From NCBI RefSeq assembly GCF_000165835.1, contig NC_014640.1, forward strand, positions 4,774,001 to 4,838,000: 64,000 nt of DNA, read 5' to 3'. The notes under the pieces were generated by a model. It ran no database searches and was not told where the DNA came from. It was given only the letters and a program-made list of their open reading frames with translations. Position numbers and translations under genes: made by a program. Positions 16,668 through 25,227 of the stretch are shown here, piece by piece. This DNA is from Achromobacter xylosoxidans A8. GTDB taxonomy: Bacteria > Pseudomonadota > Gammaproteobacteria > Burkholderiales > Burkholderiaceae_B. The first letter of the stretch is position 1; every line of letters starts with the position of its first letter.

Positions 16668-16690
16668 AAAAACCGGCCGGCCGCAGGCCG
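16668..16690 (-). terminator. Possible terminator after the sirtuin gene
   Basis: Read on the minus strand, a GC-rich self-complementary stretch (GGCC-TGC-GGCC then CCGGCCGG) is followed by TTTTTG, directly after the sirtuin stop. The stem can pair in more than one way and the U-run is short. Confidence 0.35.
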
Positions 16691-16692
16691 CT

Positions 16693-17511
16693 TTACAACG
16701 CGTCCAGCGCCTCGGCGCAAGGCAGTTCCACCTTGAGGGTAAGCATGCTGTCGGCGCGGGTGCGTCCCAGATTGATGGCCGCTATCGGCATGCCATTGCG
16801 CGAGGCCGCCGACACGAAACGGTAGCCCGAATACACCATCAATGAAGAGCCCACCACCAACACCGCGTCAGCGTTCATGAGGCCGGCATTGGCGCGATCC
16901 ACCCGCTCGCGCGGCACGGTTTCGCCAAAGAACACCACGTCGGGTTTGACCACGCCGCTGCAGCGCGGACAGGGCGGCACCTTGAAGCGCGCGAAGTCTT
17001 CGCCTTCCAGATCGGCGTCGCCATCAGGCGCATCGGAAGCATCCAGCAGCATCCAGTCCGGATTGCCGTCCTGCAGCGCCTCCTGCCAGGCCTGGCGGCC
17101 GCCGCGCCAATCGCAGGCCATGCAGCGCACCTCGTCGAGCCGGCCGTGCAGGTCCACGACCTCGCGGCTGCCGGCGGCCTCGTGCAGGCCATCGACGTTC
17201 TGCGTCACCAGCACCGAGACGCGGCCGCGCGATTCCAGCCGCGCCAGCGCCCGATGCGAGGTATTGGGCTGCACGTGGCCAAAGCGGCGCCAGCCCACCA
17301 TGCTGCGCGCCCAGTAGCGCGCCCGCGCCAGTTCGCCGCCCATGAAGGTCTGCAGCGTCATGGGCGGCTTGCGCTTCCATTCGCCTTCGGTGTCGCGGTA
17401 ATCGGGGATGCCGGAGTCGGTGCTGACGCCCGCTCCCGTCAGCACGAACAGCCGCGGATGGCGGTCGACAAAGCCGCGCAGCGCGGCCAGATCAGAGACT
17501 CGTGTGTCCAT
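16693..17511 (-). CDS. NAD-dependent protein deacylase, sirtuin (SIR2) family
   Basis: 272 aa sirtuin removing acyl groups from lysines with NAD consumption. Motifs: TGAGVSTDSGIPDYRD (NAD-binding; the GIPDYR form is typical of class II, SIRT4-like), TQNVDGLH, the catalytic His in DLHGRLDEVRC, and two zinc cysteine pairs (CMAC and CPRC). An acidic stretch (about residues 140-160) separates the zinc pairs. GAGGAG stands 6 nt before the ATG. It follows the serine acetyltransferase gene across a 17-bp tandem repeat. The physiological substrate is unknown. Confidence 0.9.
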   Translation of the reverse strand: MDTRVSDLAALRGFVDRHPRLFVLTGAGVSTDSGIPDYRDTEGEWKRKPPMTLQTFMGGELARARYWARSMVGWRRFGHVQPNTSHRALARLESRGRVSVLVTQNVDGLHEAAGSREVVDLHGRLDEVRCMACDWRGGRQAWQEALQDGNPDWMLLDASDAPDGDADLEGEDFARFKVPPCPRCSGVVKPDVVFFGETVPRERVDRANAGLMNADAVLVVGSSLMVYSGYRFVSAASRNGMPIAAINLGRTRADSMLTLKVELPCAEALDAL

Positions 17512-17527
17512 CCAGGCTCCTCAGTGC

Positions 17528-17611
17528 CGGCCACTACAAATGTCGGCCACCGCAACACGGCGGCCACCGCAAAACGGCGGCCGCCGCAAAACGGCGGCCG
17601 CCGCGAACACC
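17528..17611. repeat. 17-bp tandem repeat between serine acetyltransferase and sirtuin genes
   Basis: Consecutive units start at 17544, 17561, 17578 and 17595: CGGCCACCGCAACACGG, CGGCCACCGCAAAACGG, CGGCCGCCGCAAAACGG, then a degenerate copy; a decayed 16-nt unit begins at 17528. Units two and three differ at one base. The block fills almost the entire 102-bp intergenic gap, and the CGGCGGCCGCCG junctions are self-complementary. Confidence 0.85.
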
Positions 17612-17613
17612 GC

Positions 17614-18561
17614 TCAGCCGCCCAGGCCACAGTCGGGCATGTCGCTGACCAGGCTGGCCTGGGTCACGTTGCTGCCGGGCGGCACGCTGCGGGTCAGCCA
17701 GACGTTGCCGCCGATGGTCGAGCCCTTGCCGATGGTGACGCGGCCGAGAATCGTCGCGCCAGCGTAGATCACCACGTCGTCCTCGATCAAGGGGTGGCGC
17801 GCCAGGCCCTTCTTGAGTTCGCCGTTTTCGCCGGGCGGGAAGCGCTTGGCGCCCAGGGTGACCATTTGATAGAGGCGCACGCGGTCGCCGATGATGGCGG
17901 TCTCGCCGATCACGACGCCGGTGCCGTGGTCGATGAAGAAGCTGCGGCCGATGGTGGCGCCCGGGTGGATGTCGATGCCCGTGTCCGCATGCGCGATCTC
18001 CGCCACGATGCGCGCCAGCATCGGCGCGCCCAGGCGGTACAGCACGTTGGCCAGGCGGTGATGGATCATCGCCGCCACGCCCGGATAGCACAGCAGCACT
18101 TCGTCCACGTTGTGCGCGGCCGGATCGCCCTGGTAGGCGGCGGTCACGTCCAGGTCCAGCGCGGCGCGCACGCGCGGCAACTCAGCGCCGAACTGCCGCA
18201 CGATCTCGATGGCGCGCTGGCGCGTATCCGCGGGTTCCGCCTGTTCGGGCCGGCCCACGTATTGCAGCTCAAGACAGACCTGGTGCAGCAGTGCGTCCAG
18301 CGCCGCGCCGATGGTATGCCCGACATAGAAGTCCTCGACCTCCTCACGCAGGTCGATCGGCCCCAGGCGCATCGGGAACAGGGCGCCACAGAGGTTCTTG
18401 ACGATCTGGCGCAGGCTTTCCTGCGAGGGGAACTCGCGCAGACCCGCGTCTTCGCGCAGACGGCCGCGCGGACCACGCCAGGCCACGCGCGCCTCGTGCA
18501 GGCCGGACACGATGCTGTCCAGGTTCCAATGGGCCGGCGCGTTGTAGGTCGGCCCGCTCAT
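17614..18561 (-). CDS. epsC: Serine O-acetyltransferase, EpsC/SrpH type
   Basis: 315 aa enzyme making O-acetylserine from serine and acetyl-CoA, the first step of cysteine synthesis. An N-terminal helical region (about 170 aa) precedes the left-handed beta-helix: HADTGIDIHPGATIGRSFFIDHGTGVVIGETAIIG, with the catalytic His-Asp pair in the FIDHGTG segment, then YQMVTLGAKRFP and GATILGRVTIGKGSTIGGN. The long N-terminal domain and C-terminal PDCGLGG resemble the SrpH/EpsC subgroup, not enteric CysE. No cysteine genes are adjacent. Confidence 0.88.
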   Translation of the reverse strand: MSGPTYNAPAHWNLDSIVSGLHEARVAWRGPRGRLREDAGLREFPSQESLRQIVKNLCGALFPMRLGPIDLREEVEDFYVGHTIGAALDALLHQVCLELQYVGRPEQAEPADTRQRAIEIVRQFGAELPRVRAALDLDVTAAYQGDPAAHNVDEVLLCYPGVAAMIHHRLANVLYRLGAPMLARIVAEIAHADTGIDIHPGATIGRSFFIDHGTGVVIGETAIIGDRVRLYQMVTLGAKRFPPGENGELKKGLARHPLIEDDVVIYAGATILGRVTIGKGSTIGGNVWLTRSVPPGSNVTQASLVSDMPDCGLGG

Positions 18562-18735
18562 GACCGCGGCTCCTGCTGGGAGCCAGTAGACGGATTGAAT
18601 TCAAACATGGGTGCGCCTCGTTGACGGTGCATGGCCGCGGCGGCTTGGCCGCCGGGCAATGCTGCTTCGCAATATTTCCGTCAACTGTAACCGCTAGCGC
18701 CGGTTTCGCGGAATCCATCCGACACGGCGCAGGGG

Positions 18736-19785
18736 TTATGTCCCCACGTCCTGATCGTAGCCTTGAGGATTGCCCTGCTGCCAGCGCCAGCCGTCCGCGC
18801 ACATCGCATCCACGCCATGCGTGCTGCGCCAGCCGAGCAAGCTGGCCGCCAATGCGGGATCGGCCCACATGCGCTCGATATCGCCGGGACGACGGGCTTG
18901 CGCGCGCACGGGAATCCGGCAGCCGTTGACCCGCTCGAACGCATGCACCAGCTCCAGCACGCTGGTGCCCTGCCCCGTGCCCAGGTTGACCGCCACGAAC
19001 CCAGGATGGCTCTCCGAATATGCGAGCGCCTGCACATGCCCTTGCGCCAGGTCCATGACGTGCAGATAGTCGCGCACGCCGGTGCCGTCGGCCGTGTCGT
19101 AGTCGTCGCCGAACACCCGCAGGTAGGGCTGACGCCCCACCGCCACCTGGGTGATGAAGGGAAACAGGTTGTTCGGAACGTCGCGCGGGCTTTCGCCGAT
19201 CTGCCCGCTATGGTGCGCGCCGATGGGATTGAAGTAGCGCAGCGTGACCGCGCTGAAGGCCGGGTCGGCCCTGCAGACGTCGCGCAGCACCTCTTCCACC
19301 ATCAGCTTGGTGCGGCCATAGGGATTGGTCGGCGCCAGCGGGTGCGCTTCGGTGAACGGCAGGTACTGCGGCTCGCCATAGACCGTGGCCGATGAACTGA
19401 AGACCATGCGCGTCACGCCCGCCTCGCGCATGGCGCGCAGCAGCGCCACTGAACCGCCGACATTGTTGTCGTAGTACTTGAGCGGATCGGCGACCGACTC
19501 GCCCACCGCCTTGCTGCCAGCCAGGTGCAGCACCGCCCGCACCGGCGCGCCGCGCGCGGCCGATCCGGCCAGCACCGATTCGACCAGGCCGGGGCTGCGG
19601 ATATCCCCTTCCACCAGCGGGATCTCCACGCCGCACAGGCGCTCGACGCGGCGCACGGCCTCGCGGCTGCCGTTGCTGAAGTCGTCCAGCACCAGCGGCC
19701 GCTGGCCCGCCGCCAGCATCGCCACCAGCGTGTGCGTGCCGATGTAGCCGGCGCCGCCGGTCACCAATACATGCAGGTCCGGCAT
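18736..19785 (-). CDS. galE: UDP-glucose 4-epimerase
   Basis: 349 aa short-chain dehydrogenase-fold epimerase interconverting UDP-glucose and UDP-galactose for polymer synthesis. Visible: LVTGGAGYIGTHT (NAD-binding), DDFSNGS, the catalytic Ser region SSSATVYGEP, the catalytic YGRTK (Y-x3-K), RYFNPIGAH and a C-terminal RRPGD segment. An open frame extends upstream, but it overlaps pgi; ATG 19785 lies 13 nt after the pgi stop. Last gene of the leftward operon wza-wzc-mutase-pgi-galE, so it probably supplies UDP-galactose for the exopolysaccharide. Confidence 0.94.
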   Translation of the reverse strand: MPDLHVLVTGGAGYIGTHTLVAMLAAGQRPLVLDDFSNGSREAVRRVERLCGVEIPLVEGDIRSPGLVESVLAGSAARGAPVRAVLHLAGSKAVGESVADPLKYYDNNVGGSVALLRAMREAGVTRMVFSSSATVYGEPQYLPFTEAHPLAPTNPYGRTKLMVEEVLRDVCRADPAFSAVTLRYFNPIGAHHSGQIGESPRDVPNNLFPFITQVAVGRQPYLRVFGDDYDTADGTGVRDYLHVMDLAQGHVQALAYSESHPGFVAVNLGTGQGTSVLELVHAFERVNGCRIPVRAQARRPGDIERMWADPALAASLLGWRSTHGVDAMCADGWRWQQGNPQGYDQDVGT

Positions 19786-19798
19786 GGCCCGGCCTCCT

Positions 19799-21466
19799 TC
19801 ACAGATGCGCCGCCACGCCCGGCACCCAGGCATGGCGCGGCCGCGGCGCCTGCGCATGGCTGCGGTAGCGGTCGATCCAGTACGAGGTGGACGCGTCGTG
19901 GCCCCAGTCCACCACGCCGGCCGACACCGGCACCGCCAGCTCGCGCTCGATGCCGGTGGCCAGGCGCTTGCCCAATTCCACGCCCCATTGGTCAAAGGGG
20001 TTGATGCCCCAGACCACGCTCTGCACGAACACCTTGTGCTCGTACAGGGCCAGCAGCGCGCCCAGCCCGCGCGGATCCAGCTGACGCAGCACGATCAAGG
20101 TGGAAGGCCGTCCGCCCGGATGGACCATGTGCTGCGCCAGGCTCAGCGCCCGTTCCTGGTCGTCGATGTGCGCCACGTCCATCAGCGCCTGCTCCAGGCA
20201 CTTGCCGCGCAGCAGCGCCTGGCGCTGCGCCAGGCAGTTGGCCAGCAGCATGCGGTGCGCATCCGGACTGTCGGCATGGCCTTGCAGGCTGGCGATGAAG
20301 TCCACCGGCGCGCCGTCCTCGCTCTGATGCAGCCACTGGAAAAAAGTGTGCTGGCCGTCGGTGCCCGGCATGCCCCAGATGATGGGCGCGGTCGGCACGC
20401 CGACCGCCGCGCCGTCGCCCGCGACCCGCTTGCCCAGCGATTCCATTTCCAGCTGCTGCAGGTAGGTCACCAGGTGCAACAGCCGCGCGCTGTAGGCCGC
20501 GATGTTCAGAGAGTTTTGTCCCAGCACGCTGCAGTTGACCAGCCCCGCCAGCGCCAGCTGGATCGGCGCATTCGAGGCGAACGGCGCCTGCTGGAAATGC
20601 TGGTCCATGGCCTCGGCGCCCGCCCGCATGCCGATCAGCACGTCCGCGCCTACCGTCAGCGCAATCGACAAGCCGGCTACCGACCAGACCGAATAACGCC
20701 CGCCGACCCAGTCGCACATCTTGAAGATCTGGCTGGACGGCACGCCCAGCGCCCGCGCCGCCGACACATTGGCGGTGACCGCGGCCAGATGCTCGGACAC
20801 ATCCGCCACGCCGCCCTGCTTGAGCCAGGCGATGGCGGCGCGCGCATTGTGCAGCGTCTCGGCGGTGGTGAAGGACTTGGACGACACCACCACCAGGCAG
20901 CGGCGCGGATCCAGTCCTGCCACCGCGTCATGGAACGCGTGGCCGTCGATGTTGGACACGAAGCGGATCTGCCGGCGCTGCGACGCGCCGCCGAACGCCT
21001 GCACCGCCAGGCGCGGCCCCCAATCGCTGCCGCCGATGCCGATGTGCAGCACCGTGTTGAAGTCGGCCGTCTGGTCGACGCGGCGCACGAAGTCAGTCAT
21101 GCGCGAGTGCTCGCAAACGGAGTCCGCATCCTGCCCATCGGGTTGTTCCCGCGTGCGTCCGGCGCGCAGCGCCGTATGCCATGCCGGCTTGCCCTCGGTC
21201 CAGTTGACCGGCTCGCCCGCGAACAGCGCCTGGCGCGCGTCCGCCACCCCGCGCGCCTGCAGCAGCGCCATGGCCGCGGCTTCCAGCGCCGGCGACTGCC
21301 GTTGCATGCTCAGGTCCACGCACAGACCCGCCGCCTCGATGACCTTCAGCGCCGCGCCGTCCAGTTCCGCGCCGTGCGCGGCTTGCGCGAACGCCTGCCA
21401 CTCAGGGCTGTCCGCCAGGCCGGAATTCGCCCTTAGCGCCTCAACCGCATACTTGGCCTTTCCCAT
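19799..21466 (-). CDS. pgi: Glucose-6-phosphate isomerase
   Basis: 555 aa enzyme interconverting glucose-6-P and fructose-6-P. Hallmarks: GIGGSDWGPRLAVQAF, VSSKSFTTAETL, the PGI signature GGRYSVWSVAGL, GMPGTDGQHTFFQWLHQ and VVWGINPFDQWGVELGK. AAGGAG precedes the ATG at 21466. It sits 13 nt from each neighbour inside the exopolysaccharide operon, where it links fructose-6-P (to GDP-mannose and GDP-fucose) with glucose-6-P (to UDP-glucose and UDP-galactose). Housekeeping pgi in such an operon is unusual, although the enzyme looks fully functional. Confidence 0.95.
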   Translation of the reverse strand: MGKAKYAVEALRANSGLADSPEWQAFAQAAHGAELDGAALKVIEAAGLCVDLSMQRQSPALEAAAMALLQARGVADARQALFAGEPVNWTEGKPAWHTALRAGRTREQPDGQDADSVCEHSRMTDFVRRVDQTADFNTVLHIGIGGSDWGPRLAVQAFGGASQRRQIRFVSNIDGHAFHDAVAGLDPRRCLVVVSSKSFTTAETLHNARAAIAWLKQGGVADVSEHLAAVTANVSAARALGVPSSQIFKMCDWVGGRYSVWSVAGLSIALTVGADVLIGMRAGAEAMDQHFQQAPFASNAPIQLALAGLVNCSVLGQNSLNIAAYSARLLHLVTYLQQLEMESLGKRVAGDGAAVGVPTAPIIWGMPGTDGQHTFFQWLHQSEDGAPVDFIASLQGHADSPDAHRMLLANCLAQRQALLRGKCLEQALMDVAHIDDQERALSLAQHMVHPGGRPSTLIVLRQLDPRGLGALLALYEHKVFVQSVVWGINPFDQWGVELGKRLATGIERELAVPVSAGVVDWGHDASTSYWIDRYRSHAQAPRPRHAWVPGVAAHL

Positions 21467-21479
21467 CGCGTGATGCTCC

Positions 21480-22883
21480 TTAAAACGGTAAACGAACATG
21501 AGGGGCAATGCGCCGGAACGCGTTGCGGAAATCCTCCTCGATACGGGCCAGAGCGGCCACGGTGTCCCCTTCAAAACGCAATACCACCGTCGGCGTGGTG
21601 TTGGACGGACGCGCCAGGCCGAAGCCGTCGGCGTAATCCACCCGGATGCCGTCCAGATCGTTGATGGACTGCGCGCCGGGAAACTGCCCCTGCGCGCGCA
21701 GCGCTTCCACCAGGTCGAACTGTTCGCCTTCGGCGGTTTCCAGCTTGATTTCAGGCGTGGCGCAGGACTGCGGCAGGCTCTCCAACAGGGCCGACGGATC
21801 CGGCGCCCCGGACAGGATCTCCAGCAGCCGAGCGGCCGCGTAGATGCCATCGTCGAAGCCGTACCAGCGCTCCTTGAAAAAGATGTGGCCGCTCATCTCG
21901 CCCGCCAGCTGCGCGCCGGTCTCGCGCATCTTGGCCTTGATCAGCGAATGCCCGGTCCTGCACATGGTGGCCTTGCCGCCGGCTTCCGTGATCGCGCGCG
22001 CCACATGGCGGCTGCATTTGACGTCGTACAGGATCTCGGCGCCCGGGTTGCGCGCCAACACATCGCGCGCCAGCAGGATCAGCAGGCGATCCGGCCAGAT
22101 GATCTGCCCCGTCTTGGTCACCACGCCGAGGCGGTCGCCGTCGCCGTCGAACGCCAGGCCGACCTCGCAGTCGGAATAGCGCAGGCAATAGATCAGGTCC
22201 TGCAGGTTCTGCGGATCGGCCGGGTCCGGATGATGGCCCGGGAACGAACCGTCGACTTCGCAGAACAGTTCGACCACTTCGCAGCCCAGGGCGCGGAACA
22301 ACGCCGGCGCCGCCGCGCCGGCCACGCCGTTACCGCAATCGATGGCGATCTTCATCGGCCGCGCCATGCGGATGTCGCCCATCAGGCGCGCCGTGTAGCA
22401 GGGCATGATCTGCATCTGCGTGCGTCCGCCCGAGGCGCTGGCCGACTCGATCGGCAGCCGCATCGCGTCGCGCAGCGCGGTGATGCCCTCGCCGTACAGC
22501 GAGGCGCCGTCCAGCACGATCTTGAAGCCGTTGTGCGCGGGCGGATTGTGGCTGCCCGTGACCGCGATGCCCGCGCCGGTGTCCATCAGGCGGGTCGCGA
22601 AATACACCATCGGCGTGGTCGCCATGCCGATATCGATGACGTGCATGCCCGCCGAACGCAAGCCGGCCTGCAAGGCGGCCGCCAGCTCGACGCTGCTCAG
22701 CCTGCCATCCCTGCCCACCACGATGGACCGCGCCCCCAGTTCGCGGGCCTGGGTCCCCGCCGCCATGCCCAGGCTGTGCGCGAACCGCGCGTCGATCTCT
22801 TCCGGCACCGTGCCGCGTATGTCATAAGCCTTGAAAACCGCATCCAGAATTTGCGGGGTATCCCAGCCAAAAGTTCCGTGCAT
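21480..22883 (-). CDS. Phosphomannomutase/phosphoglucomutase (AlgC/ManB type)
   Basis: 467 aa alpha-D-phosphohexomutase. The phosphoserine is Ser111 in TGSHNPP; the metal loop FDGDGDRLGVV and the sugar-binding GEMSGHIFF are intact, with FKAYDIRGTVPEE at the start, as in AlgC. It converts mannose-6-P to mannose-1-P for ManC and probably glucose-6-P to glucose-1-P. GGAG precedes the start; only 20 nt separate it from wzc and 13 from pgi. Specificity for mannose over glucose, or both, cannot be decided here, so no symbol is assigned. Confidence 0.92.
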   Translation of the reverse strand: MHGTFGWDTPQILDAVFKAYDIRGTVPEEIDARFAHSLGMAAGTQARELGARSIVVGRDGRLSSVELAAALQAGLRSAGMHVIDIGMATTPMVYFATRLMDTGAGIAVTGSHNPPAHNGFKIVLDGASLYGEGITALRDAMRLPIESASASGGRTQMQIMPCYTARLMGDIRMARPMKIAIDCGNGVAGAAAPALFRALGCEVVELFCEVDGSFPGHHPDPADPQNLQDLIYCLRYSDCEVGLAFDGDGDRLGVVTKTGQIIWPDRLLILLARDVLARNPGAEILYDVKCSRHVARAITEAGGKATMCRTGHSLIKAKMRETGAQLAGEMSGHIFFKERWYGFDDGIYAAARLLEILSGAPDPSALLESLPQSCATPEIKLETAEGEQFDLVEALRAQGQFPGAQSINDLDGIRVDYADGFGLARPSNTTPTVVLRFEGDTVAALARIEEDFRNAFRRIAPHVRLPF

Positions 22884-22903
22884 GCCAGTTTCTCCGGGTG
22901 GCG

Positions 22904-25165
22904 TTATTTAGGGCCGTTCTGTTTGAAATCGCCGTAATACGCCGCACGGGAGTAGCGATAACTACCGTACTTGGACCGGAAGCCGAAGCGTTCCGGCATG
23001 AGCTTGAGACCGTTGAAAAGCACGCCATCCACGGGCGCGCCGGCTTGGATCAGGCGCTTGGCCGTCTCGCGGATTTCACCTACCGTGTTCATGCCCGAGC
23101 GCACCACCACCATCACCGCGGCCGCATGCGTGCCGACCACGGCCGCGTCCGGCGACGACAGCACGGGCGCCGTGTCCAGGATCACCATGTCGTACTGCGA
23201 TGCCAGTTCGCGCAGGGTTTCGCCGAACACCGGCGAGGCCAGCAGTTCGGAAGGATCGAAGGTGACCGCGCCGGTGGCGATGAAGTCCACGCCTTCGGAC
23301 ACGCTGTGCTTGCGCACCTGGGTCAGCGGGATCGTTCCCGACAGGACCTCGAACAAGCCGTCTTCCTTGGGCACGCCGAAGTAGCGGTTGAGCTGGCCCT
23401 TGCGGAAGTCAGCGTCGATCAGCAGCACGCGCTTGCCCACGCCGCCCTGGATGAAGGCGAAGTTGGCCGACAGGAAGGACTTTCCCACGCCCGCCACCGG
23501 CCCGGTGAACATGACCATGTTGTTGGCCGACTGGCGCAGCGACGCCTGCAGCACGTTGCGGAACGACCTCAGGCTTTCGATGGGCGGCGCATTGCCCTGG
23601 CTCTGGGCCAGCAGCGCGGGCACGCTGGCATTCTTGCGCCGGCTGCGCCGCCACAGCTTGTCCTGTATGTCGCTGTACGGAATGGCGGCCAGCACCGGCA
23701 GGCCGGTATGGCGCTCGACGTCGTCGGGTTCGGACAGGCCGCCGAACAAGGCGTTGCGCACAAAGGCGCACAGCATGCCGAAGATCAGGCCGAAGGCGGT
23801 TGCGACGCCGATGATGATGGCGGCCTTGGGGCGCACCGGCTTGTCGGGCTGCACCGCCGAGTCCAGGATGCGCACGTTGCCCACCTTGCCGGCGCGGATC
23901 AGGCGCAGCTGCTGGGCGTTGTTGAGCAGCGCCGTGTAAAGCTCGGTGTTGACGCGCACGTCGCGCACCAGGCGCACCACGTCCTGTTCCAGGTCGGGCA
24001 GTTGGCGGATGTTGTTGCCGATGCGGTTCACGTCCCCGGTCAGGCCGGCGATCTGGCGGTCCAATGCCACGATGCTGGGGTGGGTCGGCGCAAAGCGCGT
24101 GATCATTTCCTGGCGCTTGGAGCGCAGCTCCATCACCTTGGTCTGCGCGTCCACCGACTGCGCCAGGATCAGCTTGGCCTCTTCGCTCAGGTCGATGGTG
24201 CCGCGCTTGTTGCGCAAGGAGTTGTACTTGGTCTCGGCCGCGTCCAGCTCGCCCTTGAGCACCGGCAGCTGCTGTTCGAGGAACACCAGCGACTTCTCGG
24301 CCTGCGCCGACTTGCGGTTGACGTTTTGCTGCACGTACTCCTGGCCGATCTGGTTGAGCACGGCGGTGGTCAGCGCGGGATCATTGCCTTCCAGCGTGAC
24401 GCCGATCACACCCGAGGTGCGGCCGCGCTCGAAGATGCCCAGGCGCCCCTGCACGTCCTCGATGGCGGCCAGGCGCGAGCTGCGCGACACGGTGAACTCG
24501 GTGCCGGGGCGTCCCGTCAGCGCATCGATATGCACGTCCATGGCACCGCCGCCAGGCAGCCTGAAATGCTCGGGCTTGCCCACCGTGCCGTTGAAAGTGG
24601 CGCCGGTGAACTTGTCGCTCAGCGTGTAGCGTCCTTCGCCCAGCGTGGTCACGCGAAACGGCTTGCCCAGCCATTCGTTGGGCACGTCCAGCTGCGAAAT
24701 CGCGATGGCTTCGCCGCCCCAGGCGTAGCCGCCGCGCGGAAAGCTCGACGGGTACGGCAGGCTTTCATAGCGCTGCGCCAGCCATTCGCCGATCACGGGG
24801 AAATAGCGCGGCTTGGCCTGGATGTACAGCAGGAACTTGTCGACCGCGGGCCCGACCACCATGCGCGAGCGCAGCACTTCCATTTCGCCCGAGGTCTCCG
24901 CCTTGGTATCGAACATGGAGGAAACATCGCCCAGCAGGCTGCGGCTCTGCCCCTGGGGCATTTCCTCTTCCACCTGCACGATGATGTCGGCCGAATACAC
25001 CTTGGGCGTGATCATCACGTAAGTGAGCGCCCCCAGTAATGCGAGCAGAGTGATCGCAATGATCATCCACCGGTTGGAGAAGATGGCGTCCACATGGGAC
25101 GACAACGGAGTTTCCTGCTGGCGAGCCGGCACGGACGGCTCGAACGATTCGATGGGCAACGACAT
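22904..25165 (-). CDS. wzc: Polysaccharide copolymerase with tyrosine autokinase domain (Wzc/BceF)
   Basis: 753 aa inner-membrane protein controlling polymerisation and export. A Wzz domain follows an N-terminal helix (RWMIIAITLLALLGALTYVM), a long periplasmic part with coiled-coil character carries a GNVR-type region, and a second helix (AIIIGVATAFGLIFGML) precedes the cytoplasmic BY-kinase: Walker A GPVAGVGKS with Lys562, Walker A' LLIDADFRKG, Walker B VILDTAP. The C-terminus holds five tyrosines in a dozen residues (YGSYRYSRAAYY), the autophosphorylation cluster. GGAG precedes ATG 25165. No cognate Wzb phosphatase gene is in the window. Confidence 0.94.
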   Translation of the reverse strand: MSLPIESFEPSVPARQQETPLSSHVDAIFSNRWMIIAITLLALLGALTYVMITPKVYSADIIVQVEEEMPQGQSRSLLGDVSSMFDTKAETSGEMEVLRSRMVVGPAVDKFLLYIQAKPRYFPVIGEWLAQRYESLPYPSSFPRGGYAWGGEAIAISQLDVPNEWLGKPFRVTTLGEGRYTLSDKFTGATFNGTVGKPEHFRLPGGGAMDVHIDALTGRPGTEFTVSRSSRLAAIEDVQGRLGIFERGRTSGVIGVTLEGNDPALTTAVLNQIGQEYVQQNVNRKSAQAEKSLVFLEQQLPVLKGELDAAETKYNSLRNKRGTIDLSEEAKLILAQSVDAQTKVMELRSKRQEMITRFAPTHPSIVALDRQIAGLTGDVNRIGNNIRQLPDLEQDVVRLVRDVRVNTELYTALLNNAQQLRLIRAGKVGNVRILDSAVQPDKPVRPKAAIIIGVATAFGLIFGMLCAFVRNALFGGLSEPDDVERHTGLPVLAAIPYSDIQDKLWRRSRRKNASVPALLAQSQGNAPPIESLRSFRNVLQASLRQSANNMVMFTGPVAGVGKSFLSANFAFIQGGVGKRVLLIDADFRKGQLNRYFGVPKEDGLFEVLSGTIPLTQVRKHSVSEGVDFIATGAVTFDPSELLASPVFGETLRELASQYDMVILDTAPVLSSPDAAVVGTHAAAVMVVVRSGMNTVGEIRETAKRLIQAGAPVDGVLFNGLKLMPERFGFRSKYGSYRYSRAAYYGDFKQNGPK

Positions 25166-25227
25166 GCAGCTCTCCAAGAGAAGACGCCGCCGCGGTCGCG
25201 GCGTCCCCAGGCGTGGTTTAAGGCGGA

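Noticed and set aside
16532..16692. Replication origin
   Set aside because: DnaA boxes are present, but there is no AT-rich unwinding element, dnaA, dnaN or rep gene in the surroundings.
17528..17611. CRISPR array
   Set aside because: Units are adjacent 17-mers with no spacers between them and no cas genes nearby.
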